DNA of 64,000 nucleotides from Rhynchonema sp. JSB1_4 (taxonomy: Eukaryota; Nematoda; Chromadorea; Monhysterida; Xyalidae): contig JASAMV010005104.1 in the NCBI GenBank assembly GCA_030248065.1, positions 62,001 through 126,000 on the forward strand. The letters run 5' to 3'. Under the pieces are notes generated by a model. The model saw only the letters and a list, made by a program, of their open reading frames with translations, had not been told where the DNA came from and searched no databases. Below are positions 54,981 through 64,000 of this stretch, in pieces. Positions within the stretch are counted from its first letter, which is position 1, and each line of letters starts with the position of its first letter. The translations under genes and the position numbers were made by a program.

Positions 54981-57907
54981 TTACTTTGAGCTGTTTTTCG
55001 GCGCTGTCGATTGAAACACCGATGAAGCAGCCATCAGATTTTGAATGTATTGACCGAGCACCTGCAACAAATTACAAGCGCAATGAAACAACAATGTTTT
55101 TACCCAGTGTTGGAGGTACTCTTGAGGGAGGATATCTACTGTACCGGGCTCGGAGAGGGGGATACCTACTGTACTACAGCCGATGGCCTGGTGGGGTTAT
55201 GTACCAAGGGGGTTTGGGGGGTAGGTTTTTGAGTGAAAATTTTTAATGTTTTTATTGTGTGGAATCGTGTGAAAACGTAGTATTTGTTCGCGCGCGCGAA
55301 TTTTGGGTAATTTGAGGCAGTGTAGTGGCAGGCAGATGGTTGCAAGGTACCCTTGGGGGGGATGGATCCAGATGGTTGCAAGGTACCCCCCTACCCAGCC
55401 TCCAGAAGGTTGCAAGGTACCCCTGGGGTCCGAAAAAGGGTGTTTTTTGCATGCTTTTTTCTGCAAAATTGGCCGAAAAAATGGTACTTTTTTGCATTTT
55501 GGCCGAAAATTTGCCCAAAATAGCTATTATATGGAGGTTTGCGCGCGGAGCGCGCGATTTTTGGGGTTTTGAGGTCGAAAAACACCCATTTTTGCCTATA
55601 AAAACCATAAATTTATGGTTGCAAGGTACCCTCCGGGGTGGTTGCAAGGTACCTACCCTTCCCCCCCATCCCCCTCAAGGGGTGGTTGCAAGGTACCTAC
55701 TCCTTAGGGGGGGAATCCCCCCCATCCCCCCAGCCACTACACTGATTTGAGGCAAAAACCACTGATTTTACACTAATGTAGGCCATTTTGGTCAAAAATT
55801 GGCACTTTTGGGGCAAAATCGGGGGATACCTAGTGTACCGGGGTGAAAATTGGGGGATACCTACTGTACCATGCCAAACATCGGGGGGATCCCTACTGTA
55901 CCAGGCGAGGGGGATACCTACTGTACTGGGGGGCTACCCCCCAAACCCCCACCTCCAACACTGTTTTACCTATAAATCGATATAATATTAAGACAATAAA
56001 TCTGACATTTGACATGAACGTCGTATAGCATGATAAGCGCTGTTCTTCATTTCATAGCAAGAAAGCGCACAAACACCAGATACAACTCGTTCATTCAAAC
56101 CTGGTTTTCCGAGCGCAGTTTTAGACTTTCCTCTTTGACGTTGTCAACTCGTTGTGAGAGATCTGCAATATGATGGGACGAGATACTGTTTTTCTACAAT
56201 CTAGGGTCCTTGTGCTCTCGGTGGTCGATCTTTCTCGCGCAGACGATTATCAAACAAACGGACAGGCCTTGACAATGCACGTGTTTTTTGAAACACAACG
56301 ACTGAAGCTGGTGCTACACGCGAACTACATTAGCGCGCAAAAACAAAACAAAAACCAAAACCACGCAGTAATCCACAAAAACTACTGACGGTGACGGTTG
56401 CCTACTTTCTGACCACTACGCACGTGAATTTTAAAATTAAACGCTACGTCACTTTTCGGAAATGTTGGTCGATATCAAACACGAGATTTACCGCCAATTT
56501 CGACCAGTATGTAATTTGTTCAGTTTGAGATCTGGGAACAAATTTTACGTTGGTCAAAATTAGTGGCTTTACAAAATCACTTGTTATCCAGAATGCAAAA
56601 ACCGCCAGGGAGGACTGATCCGATCACAAAGTTTCATATCGATCGCGCCTTGCCAGCTCAACAATAGCCAAACAAACACTCACCATCCAGCGTGTTCTGC
56701 AATTCCAACACTTGCGCAATCAACCTGGCCTTCTCCTCCTGGTCTTCGTCCGGTTCGTCACGAGGCAACGGATTGGCTGGCTTCGGCACACGACCGCTGT
56801 CCAGGGTTAGCGTGGTGTCGTCTGTGAATGGAAAAGGGTGAAGTTGTCGGAATGCTTGCACCGCAAAACAGCAGGGTTTTTAGGGATCGGCGTCGGTGTC
56901 GGAAAAAAGTCGGTGTAGGTACCGACACTACTAATGTCGGTGTCGGTGTCGGTGTCGGTCCACAAAAGTGTCGGTTTTTTTCAGGTGTCGGTAGTGTCGG
57001 TCCCCAATTTTTCGGCAGCCAACTACTATTAGAAAAAAATAGTGTTGTTGTTTCTTTGCGTTTCTTTGCCGCGCGAGTCCGCCCGGACTAGCTTTGCAAA
57101 ACCTAGTCGGTTCAGAATATCAAAATCGGTCTCTTTTGACGCCATTTTAGGCCTGCAAATATGCAAAAATGGTTCGAAATAGGTTTAGCTAACAAAATGA
57201 GGGGTTTCGGCGACGCTTTTTATAGTGGCCGATGCCTTTGTACCACTTCAAACATGAAAACACAAAATTCTGAACAACAAAAGTTGCGCTCATGGTAAAA
57301 ATCCGGTTCGTTCCAACGTTGAATGTTTCACTGAGAGTGAGAGGCGGACAGAACCTGTTTGTTCCTGCGACAAAGAGACAGACCTATCCTATCATACAAA
57401 GTTCATAATTGTTTTTTGTTTTGGTATTTGATCCCTCTTTTTTCAGGTGAGAAGTACACCAACACACCGGTTTTTGTCCAAAAAGGCATTTTAGGTCTAA
57501 AAATAAGTTTTTAGGGCTAAAAAAGGCAAACTCGGTTTTACTGTCGGTGTCGGTCATTTTTTCACTGTCGGTGTCGGTGTCGGCGTGCTTTTTCGCCGGT
57601 GTCGGTACTTTCCAAAAAAGTGTCGGTGTCGGTGTCGGTCTACATGACCGACGCCGATCCCTAAGGGTTTTGACACACAAGGGTATCCTTCAAGGTGTAA
57701 TCAGCACAGGCGCAAACACGAATGTCATGTACCACTAAACGGTTGATGGTTTATTTTGATGGTTTATTGTTATTTATACTGACACAAGCAATAACGCGAT
57801 AACTAAATGTAAAGAAAACTGTAAAAGAGCCTGCGCAGTAACTAACCACCCTCATCAGCCAATGGTATTTCATTGGACGAGCCCTCTTTGTCATCAGAGG
57901 ATGCCAT
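54981..57907 (-). CDS. SCOC: SCOC / UNC-69, short coiled-coil protein
   Basis: Four exons: 57850-57907, 56684-56821, 56101-56162, 54981-55061. Phases agree throughout and give 112 residues. The start [19 protein letters not shown] is acidic and poorly conserved. The coiled coil begins [17 protein letters not shown] and continues [20 protein letters not shown], then [18 protein letters not shown], almost the human SCOC sequence. SCOC binds FEZ1 (UNC-76) and Golgi ARL proteins and acts in axonal transport and starvation autophagy. It is far longer than its 339-base coding length because introns 1 and 2 have taken in hAT-like elements. Confidence 0.97.
55105..55963. mobile_element. hAT-like element with GATACCTACTGTACC arrays, SCOC intron
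   Basis: Ends CAGTGTTGGAGGT and ACCTCCAACACTG, flanked by TTTTACC on both sides (7 bases match). Arrays of GGGGATACCTACTGTACC lie at both ends. A second element (55318-55744) is inserted next to its core hairpin TTCGCGCGCGCGAA. Confidence 0.75.
55318..55744. mobile_element. hAT-like element with GGTTGCAAGGTACC arrays, nested
   Basis: Ends CAGTGTAGTGGCAGGC and GCCACTACACTG with an exact 8-bp duplication ATTTGAGG on each side. GGTTGCAAGGTACC occurs about six times. Core hairpin GCGCGCGGAGCGCGCGA at 55,540-55,557. The same family is at 59,902 and 63,920. Confidence 0.85.
56881..57663. mobile_element. hAT-like element with GTCGGT arrays, SCOC intron 1
   Basis: Ends TAGGGATCGGCGTCGG and CCGACGCCGATCCCTA with the exact 8-bp duplication AGGGTTTT on each side (56873-56880 and 57664-57671). 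Tandem GTCGGT units lie at both ends, and about 450 bases of non-repeat AT-rich sequence in the middle show no transposase frame. Confidence 0.85.
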
Positions 57908-58813
57908 TTTTTCACCACCACAAACTGCACGTTTAATCGCAGTATGTAAGTTCCTGTCTCAGAATTCATTGATATGAACCAGAGAGAATGTTTTACAAGA
58001 TCATACAAGTAAGGCGGAATGATGCCGCCTGGTAATCGAGCGATTCACCAATAGCATAGCAAAAAAATACGACCAACCCGACGTTGTTATGTACAATTTA
58101 TTGAAATTTAATGCCAGCACACTTTTCAACGAAACAAAATCTCAAAGTTTGTACAACAGTCTACTCGAGACGAGATGCGCTTCGTATTCTCTCAAAATGC
58201 ATGCTTGTTTTGATTGTCAATTCTTCTGGCTAATAAATAAATCGAACATACCACTAAAACAAGAGCGAAAAATTAACCGGTAATTTGCACTCATATATTG
58301 TGGTGACGCCACGTGAAAAATATCTGAGCACACAGGTAACCTTTATGATACACAAGGTGGGTATGAAAACCGGGGTTATCTCAGGGTGCCTCACAATGAC
58401 ATGAACCCATTGAAATACATCAGTGCACCACGTTAGCCTTGAGCTTGTAAATGTGCAGCAATCGGTATTGAAAAAAGCACAAAACGGATCTCAGTCAGTG
58501 AAGTACAGTAGAGAAATTTTACGGAGCAAGGAACAAAATTGAAACAATTAGTTTGAGGCACACAAATTTTTTTATGAACTCACAGCAAACAAACTGAAAC
58601 TGAGCAGCGTGCGAGCGAGCAATAATCACAAACTTTAGGCAAAACAAGAGTGGGCAACTCAGACGGGGTGGGGTGTGGGACGATATAATACAACCATAAC
58701 GACCGCGTTAACATAAAAAATACCCGCACAAAATTACCTGGGAAGCTGGTGGAAGGCAATAATGTACAATTATGGCAAACTACAAAAAGACAAAGAACGA
58801 TCAAAGAGCAGGC
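57908..58813. other. intergenic region, SCOC promoter side to EI24 3' side
   Basis: About 900 bases between codirectional minus-strand genes. No additional gene or repeat was recognised. Confidence 0.45.
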
Positions 58814-61164
58814 TTATCGTTGTCTGAGTGCAAATCGATGCCAAACTTGACCGGACACGTAGACGGACAGTTTCGAGCACAAATACAGACTCGGTTTGAA
58901 CCAGTGCATTGAGGGCAGGCGATCGGAGACCGGCAGACGGCTGGAGGGTGGCGCACGAGCCTGGAGTCACTGGCAATCGTTTGATTGCAGATTGGGGGCT
59001 TTCAGTAATTTTCTTTCACACAGTTTTGCACGATGAGAATTGAAATGGTCAAAGCACAGAGCACAAGTCATGTTTGTGTGAAGCATAAGCTGCACAACAA
59101 CGACACTTTGGCCTAAGTTCACAAACCAGACATGTCCACGAAAATGTGTGCCAATTCCACGTTAAAGCAAAGAATTCAACCAAAATGTGCAGCGGAATTT
59201 GGCATGTTATGCGTGTGCGAATTCGTAAAATGCCTAAAACCTCCAAGCGTTGACAAGATAAAGACAAACCTGATAGCTGCTGATCAAGAACAGCGGGAAG
59301 AATATGCCGAATAGACAGCCGGATAGAATCACATTCGGCAACAGATTAGTGATAATGAACAGAGGAAGGCCGAAACCGACGTAGTAGCACCTGCAATTAT
59401 TCGCGTTTGGCCGATCACAAAAAAAGAAAACGCCTTTGAGTTTACAAATCGTTAGCAGATTTCATTCTTGACTTCTAAAGCAAAAGCTTACAGTTTGAGT
59501 GGATCATTGATGTGAGATAGATAGTCCGATAAATAACAAATTTTTGATTACGCACCAATAAGTTTGAATATCAACAAGGCGTTTGTTCATATTTCGTCCG
59601 CGAGACATCCAGCAATATTCGAAGCTGAAATGAAAAATATTCGAGATTATTGCTTTTTACGTAAACAACCGTCAAAATCACACAACAACAAACCTGTACA
59701 AACTGTATAGCAAGCAGAAATGCAGTATTTGCAGCACATTGCCAATGATGGGTATGGGCAACAGCAGACCGATAAGGGCACATTGTAGCAGGAAGACAGT
59801 TTCCAGCACAATCGCAAGCACAAAGTCGGCGATGCCGCGGCTGCAACAGTACTTCAATTTTTGGAACGTAAAATGAAAGGACGTGCCTGAAAGATTGGAA
59901 GCAGTGTAGTGGCTGGGGGGGGATTCCCCCCTAAGGAGTAGGTACCTTGCAACCACCCCTTGGGGGATGGGTAGGTACCTTGCAACCATCAATTTATGGT
60001 TTTTATAGGCAAAAATGGGTGTTTTTCGACCTCAAAACCCCAAAAATCGCGCTCCCGGCGCAAACCTCCATATAACAGGTATTTGAGGCAAAATTTCGGC
60101 CAAAATGCAAAAAGTACCATTTTTCGGCCAAATTTGCAGTATAATGCATGCAAAAACGCCCTTTTTTCGGACCTCAGGGGTACCTTGCAACCTCCCGGAG
60201 GCTGGGTAGGGGGTACCTTGCAACCATCTGGGTCCATCCCCCCCAAGGGTACCTTGCAACCATTTACCTGCCACCACACTGGTTGGAAGTGATGTGGAAA
60301 ATCTGATTTCAACTTGAACATTGAGCAGAGCTGTCTCTATCTGACTGACCTGAACTGCTGAGCAACTGGTTCCTCTCCCTGAAACCTGAGCGTCGCGTTG
60401 GCAATATCCTGAAACGAAAAAAACATGACAATTCATCTCTGGCCCACCAATTAGCGGAACAAGATGCACTCGCAAACCTGAAACCAGAGAGCGTTGACGA
60501 TACGTGTGACAATGAACAGCGGGATCAACCACAGAACACTGAGCAAATATGTGAATGCACGAAGCACCGAACGCCAGCTGAGCACTGACCGCTGCACATT
60601 TGTGTAGTGTTGTAGCACCTGGCGAACAGATGAACAAAGTAGCAAGTGTATTTTTACGCCCAAATAAGCGCAGATTGATGTACACCTGAACGATTGTAGC
60701 ATTATAGACGTCAAAATCAGCATCAACATCGTGTTTTTCGGTTGCATTAGCGATGACAACATCATTCAAGTCCGTTGTAACGCCGAACAGAAATAGCACC
60801 CCGTAGAAACACAGCACGCACGCCACGTTGGCGATCACGCATTGCAGAATGCTGCAATTGAAGTAATTGGCAAAAATGCCTTTGTTCGCCAGCTTTAAAC
60901 AACATTTTTGACCAACCGTTGTCGAGCACCGGGTTTCCGATCGATGCCGCCACGACCTTTGGCCGGAGATTGTTGTCTGCCTTCACGTAACGAAGACGAC
61001 GACTGAGTGTCAGCGGACTCGTGTTGTTCTGTAGATTTCAGTTCTTGCTCTTCCTGAAAGCAGCAAAACCTCAATATTTTCTTTGTGGTTGCCCGTGGGT
61101 TTGGCAGGCTGGTTCGAAGACAATCCAATAATTTCATTCCAACGTTCATGCCGTTCTTTTCCAA
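58814..61164 (-). CDS. EI24: EI24 / EPG-4, ER multipass membrane autophagy protein
   Basis: EI24 is an ER protein needed for autophagosome maturation. Exons with checked phase: 60478-60618 (VLQHYTNVQRSVLSWRSVLR, LWLIPLFIVTRIVNALWFQ), 60350-60408 (DIANATLRFQGEEP), 59694-59840 (RGIADFVLAIVLETVFLLQ), 59556-59624 (FEYCWMSRGRNMNKRLVDIQ), 59270-59390 (YYVGFGLPLFIITNLLPN, ILSGCLFGIFFPLFLISSYQ) and 58814-58960 (HWFKPSLYLCSKLSVYVSGQ). The N-terminal exons (60686 to about 61164) contain CCLKLANKGIFANYFN, like human QCCAWNGGVFWF. That frame differs from the upstream EEQELKSTEQ frame; a five-A run at 60905-60909 is where they meet. The start (ATG near 61164) is tentative. Confidence 0.9.
59902..60281. 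mobile_element. hAT-like element with GGTTGCAAGGTACC arrays, EI24 intron
   Basis: Ends CAGTGTAGTGGCTGG and CCTGCCACCACACTG. Flanks ATTGGAAG and GTTGGAAG match at 7 of 8 bases. The core hairpin is decayed (ATCGCGCTCCCGGCGC at 60,045), suggesting an older insertion than the 55.3 kb copy. Confidence 0.75.
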
Positions 61165-61279
61165 ACTTGTCTATCAACTTTAGGTAGCAGGTCAGTGGCA
61201 CATGCTTTCACGCCACAGATGTATGGTGCGTTTTTAAAAATTTTACAGGTTTCTTTCTTCAAACCGCGCAATCATTTGA

Positions 61280-61690
61280 GTGCTGCTGGCTGAAGGCCGT
61301 CAACCTTCGTGCGCACCGAAACGACCATTTATTCCCACCTTTCGTTTCCGCTCCAACCTCCTCATCTCGAGCACGGTGCGCGGTCGCGTTTGTGCGCTGC
61401 CTGAACTTGATTGCGTCATGCCGTCAGCCGTTGATGATACAACCAGCGGGCCTGCAACAAATGTGGTCAGCAAAGGTGGTCAAACACCTGTCGAACTTGG
61501 GATCGACCAACCAGAAGAGCCATTGAGCCTGTGAATGATGAGCAATCCGCGTAACGAGTCGCAAACTCCTGCGCAAACGTCTCCAATCATCACGCGCAAC
61601 ATCTTCGTCGCCACAGCCAGCAACAATCAAACTCAAATTTCAAACAACACTGCAGACTGTAAGGCAAATACGACGTAATTTATGGGCCAT
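61280..61690 (+). other. possible first exon(s) of a + strand gene
   Basis: A frame from ATG 61419 (MPSAVDDTTSGPATNVVSKG) ends in TGA, overlapping a second start (MMSNPRNESQTPAQTSP) whose frame meets a GTAAGG donor-like site near 61,660. Ser/Thr/Gln-rich content is gene-like and the position opposite EI24 suits a divergent gene. However, no second exon was found before the repeats begin, so this is weak. Confidence 0.2.
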
Positions 61691-61699
61691 TCGACACCG

Positions 61700-62113
61700 C
61701 ATTTGACCAGGGAAAGGAAGCGTATTTTTGCCCTTTTTTACTGTCCCCTTTTAGGGGGGACGGGAAGCTGTATTTTTTTGGGGGCTGTATTTTTTCGCTG
61801 CCCAAAATCTCAAAAAATGCTCTCAAAAAGGCCCCTAAAATGGAGTTCTGTCAGGGTGTTACTGGTCATTCATTATTGAGTGTTTTTAGGTGCAAATCTT
61901 CCATAATAGGCTTTACGTCATCATATACTCTCAACCACAAACGTTGTACATAATGTGTCTTATACAATAACTATCTGGGGGCTGGGGGGGCTATTGTACC
62001 CTACCCGCCCCGAAAAATCCCCCCTCCCCCCCAAACCGGATTCCCCCCCCCCGCCAAGATTCCAGGTACGCTACCCCCTACCCGCCCCGAATTTTTTCAT
62101 GCACCTATGTACC
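61700..62113. repeat. repeat remnants with CTACCCGCCCC words
   Basis: TTGTACCCTACCCGCCCCG and TACGCTACCCCCTACCCGCC link this to the 33.54 kb element family. No complete ends were found; the 62,114 element has inserted into it. Confidence 0.5.
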
Positions 62114-62457
62114 CAGTGGTGTAGCTACCCAGGCGGGGCGGCAACCTACTGTACCACCAAAAATGTGGGGCGGCAACCTACCTACTGTACCGGCCGAGCT
62201 AGGGGGGGAAGAAAATTTTTTACGTCGAATTTTTGATGAAAATGTACTCTAAAACGCTAATTTCGCGCGTAGCGCGCGATTTTTTGCCCCGATTTTTCAA
62301 CTATTTGGAGTGAAAAATACCGATTTTATACCATTTTGAGCCAAAAATAGCAACTTACTGTACCAGCCGCCGGGCGGCGACCTACCTACTGTACTAGCAT
62401 GGAGCGTCAACCTACCTACCTACTGTACCCAGGGGGACCCCCCCCTGCTACACCATT
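62114..62457. mobile_element. hAT-like element with CTACCTACTGTACC arrays
   Basis: Ends CAGTGGTGTAGCTACCC and GCTACACCATT with an exact 8-bp duplication TATGTACC on each side. Same family as the 26,205 element, including the core TTCGCGCGT-AG-CGCGCGA. Confidence 0.8.
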
Positions 62458-62489
62458 TATGTACCCTACCCTACACGCCTATGGGTGGG

Positions 62490-62850
62490 CACAGCACAAT
62501 ACCCAATACCAATACCACCCAATACCAATACCAGTGTTTGGTATTGGTATTGGGTCTGATTCTGGCATTGGGTATTGGTATTGAAGCTGGCCTGGTATTG
62601 GGTTTGGGTATTGGTATTGGGTTTGCCCAGGTATTGGGTCAAAACCAATACCCAATACTAATCCAGAAAAATCCAATACCAAACCAATACCAAACCCAAT
62701 ACCTGACTCAAAACCCAATACCAAACCAATACCAAACCCAATACCAACCCAATACCAGACCAAAAACCCAATACCAAACCAATACTAAGACCAATACCCA
62801 ATACCCATACCAACCCAATACCCAATACTCAATACCAATACCAACCCAGT
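62490..62850. repeat. CCAATA microrepeat array with an inverted middle block
   Basis: Irregular CCAATACC and CCCAATACCAA units, with a block of reverse-complement units (TTGGTATTGGTATTGGG, about 62,535-62,640) between two forward blocks. The DNA could fold into long hairpins. Confidence 0.8.
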
Positions 62851-63240
62851 GTATACTGGCAGGCGGAAAAAAACCGGTTTTTTTCCCGGAAAAAACCGTT
62901 TTTTTCCGAGACCCGAATACTTTTCCATTTATTTTTCCGTGGGTACCTTTTCGGTTTTTGATCGGAAAAATATCGGTACTTTATTCCAATTTTTCCAAAA
63001 AATTGTAATGCAAAACTGATGAGTTTTTCAATTTCAGTGAAAAATTGGCTCGAGCACAAAAATTAACCAGCCCAAAATGGGCCAAAAAGCGTGTAAACCA
63101 AGTGTTTTCGACTGACTTCAACACTCTTCTCGTCACTTCGAACAAATTTTGCACTGAAATTGTTATATTTTTCGAAATTACGTTCTTAAGAACTGGAAAA
63201 GTATTTGGAAAAAAAGAACGGTTCTTTATGACAGTATAAC
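62851..63240. other. A/T- and CCGGTTTTTT-rich stretch, no gene recognised
   Basis: Contains GGAAAAAAACCGGTTTTTTT-like words and inverted CGGAAAAA/TTTTTCCG segments; it may be another decayed element. Confidence 0.4.
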
Positions 63241-63241
63241 C

Positions 63242-63625
63242 CAGTGTTGGAGGTGGGGGGGGTTTGGGGGGAGTACAGTAGGTATCCCCCCTCGCCTGGT
63301 ACAGTAGGTATCCCCCCCGATGTTTGGCATGGTACAGTAGGTACCCCCCCCGATTTTCACCCCGGTACAGTAGGTATCCCCCCTATTTTGCCTCAAATGT
63401 GCCAATTTTTGACCAAAATGGCCAAAATTAGTGTAAAATCAGTGGTTTTTACCTCAAATTACCCCAAATTCGCGCGCTACGCGCGCAAATACTACGTTTT
63501 CACACGATTCCACACATAATAAACACATAAAAAATTTTCACCCCAAAACCTAACCCCCCCCCCAACCCCCCTGGGTAGGGTACATAACCCCCCCCGACCC
63601 AGGCCATCGGCTCTGGTACAGTAGG
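63242..63625. mobile_element. hAT-like element with TACAGTAGGTATCCC arrays, right end unclear
   Basis: Starts CAGTGTTGGAGGTGGGG like the 55,105 element. It carries the inverted version of its arrays and the core TTCGCGCGCTACGCGCGC at 63,470. The right terminus is not seen before the next MITE begins. Confidence 0.6.
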
Positions 63626-63627
63626 TA

Positions 63628-64000
63628 CCGTAAAAACCTAAATAGAAGGGGGGGGCTCTATTAATTCACTGACCCCATTTTGGGGGGCTCTATTACGGGG
63701 GGGCTCTATTCCGGGGGGGCCTCTATTAATTCACTGACCCGAACCTGAAAAATTGTTCCCAGAAATACCCCCAAAAACCCCTAAAAATGGGTTTGAAAGG
63801 ATGTTTTTTCGCTTGTAATCGCATTTATTCGTGTCTATTCGTCAATTAGAGGCATATTATGGGGGGTGCTCTGAACGAACAATAAACGTGCATAAATGTA
63901 ACTGTGCACCACTATCAGGCAGTGTAGTGGCAGGCAGATGGTTGCAAGGTACCCTTGGGGGGGATGGATCCAGATGGTTGCAAGGTACCCCCCTACCCAG
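63628..64000. mobile_element. CCGTAAAAACC MITE, running off the window, with hAT-like insert
   Basis: Begins after TA with CCGTAAAAACCTAAATAG and holds the family core (AGGATGTTTTTTCGCTTG). At 63,920 it is interrupted by CAGTGTAGTGGCAGGC and GGTTGCAAGGTACC, the 55.3 kb family, which continues past base 64,000. Confidence 0.7.

Noticed and set aside
55300..55750. Tandem GGTTGCAAGGTACC units resembling a CRISPR array
   Set aside because: Units lie in inverted blocks at the ends of an element with an 8-bp duplication, spacers are irregular, and the sequence is eukaryotic.

Overview
The window is eukaryotic nuclear DNA. It has compact protein-coding genes split by many GT-AG introns, 3' splice sites that are mostly TTTCAG or TTGCAG, and many transposons. 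A nematode is the most likely source. Evidence: degenerate TTAGGC arrays (the nematode telomere hexamer) at about 28.2, 39.1 and 40.1 kb; a seven-helix receptor of the type expanded in nematode chemoreceptor families; and the splice-site style. No rRNA, tRNA or mitochondrial sequence was seen. All assignments come from reading translations against remembered protein families; no search was run.

Layout: 0-0.7 kb holds the 3' exon of an unrecognised + strand gene. From 1.56 to 14.9 kb is a WDR19/IFT144 gene (- strand), with an unrelated + strand single-pass membrane protein gene nested in one of its introns (7.3-9.5 kb). Then come a seven-helix receptor (-, 15.6-17.5), a DMAC2L/ATP5S-like gene (-, 18.1-19.6) and maleylacetoacetate isomerase GSTZ1 (+, 20.2-21.8). 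A long-ORF LINE (22.9-25.65) is followed by a pile of nested DNA transposons (25.7-28.2). CDC73 (+, 28.5-32.5), TTC5 (+, 33.0-38.3) and GUCD1 (+, 39.35-41.1) follow. A 1.1 kb fold-back element (41.6-42.7) precedes a recent tandem duplication (42.9-46.2 and 47.5-50.9). Each unit carries an intact FkbM/Star-type methyltransferase gene plus the 3' exons of PEX12, and a LINE fragment lies at the junction. The complete PEX12 (-, 50.4-53.8), SCOC/UNC-69 (-, 55.0-57.9) and EI24/EPG-4 (-, 58.8-61.2) genes come next. From 61.7 kb to the end is mostly transposon sequence.

The genes are housekeeping genes for ciliary transport, transcription elongation, tyrosine catabolism, peroxisome import and autophagy. 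They do not form one pathway; SCOC and EI24 are adjacent and both linked to autophagy.

Two genome-scale signals stand out. First, the 8-mer ATGTTTCA occurs about 35 times on the two strands by hand count, against about 2-3 expected, and 17 of these extend to TGATGTTTCA. It shares TGTTTCA with the nematode piRNA upstream (Ruby) motif, although some copies are 3' splice sites. Second, there is a set of hAT-like non-autonomous elements with 8-bp target duplications. Their subterminal microrepeats are unrelated between families, yet most share a CGCGCG hairpin core.
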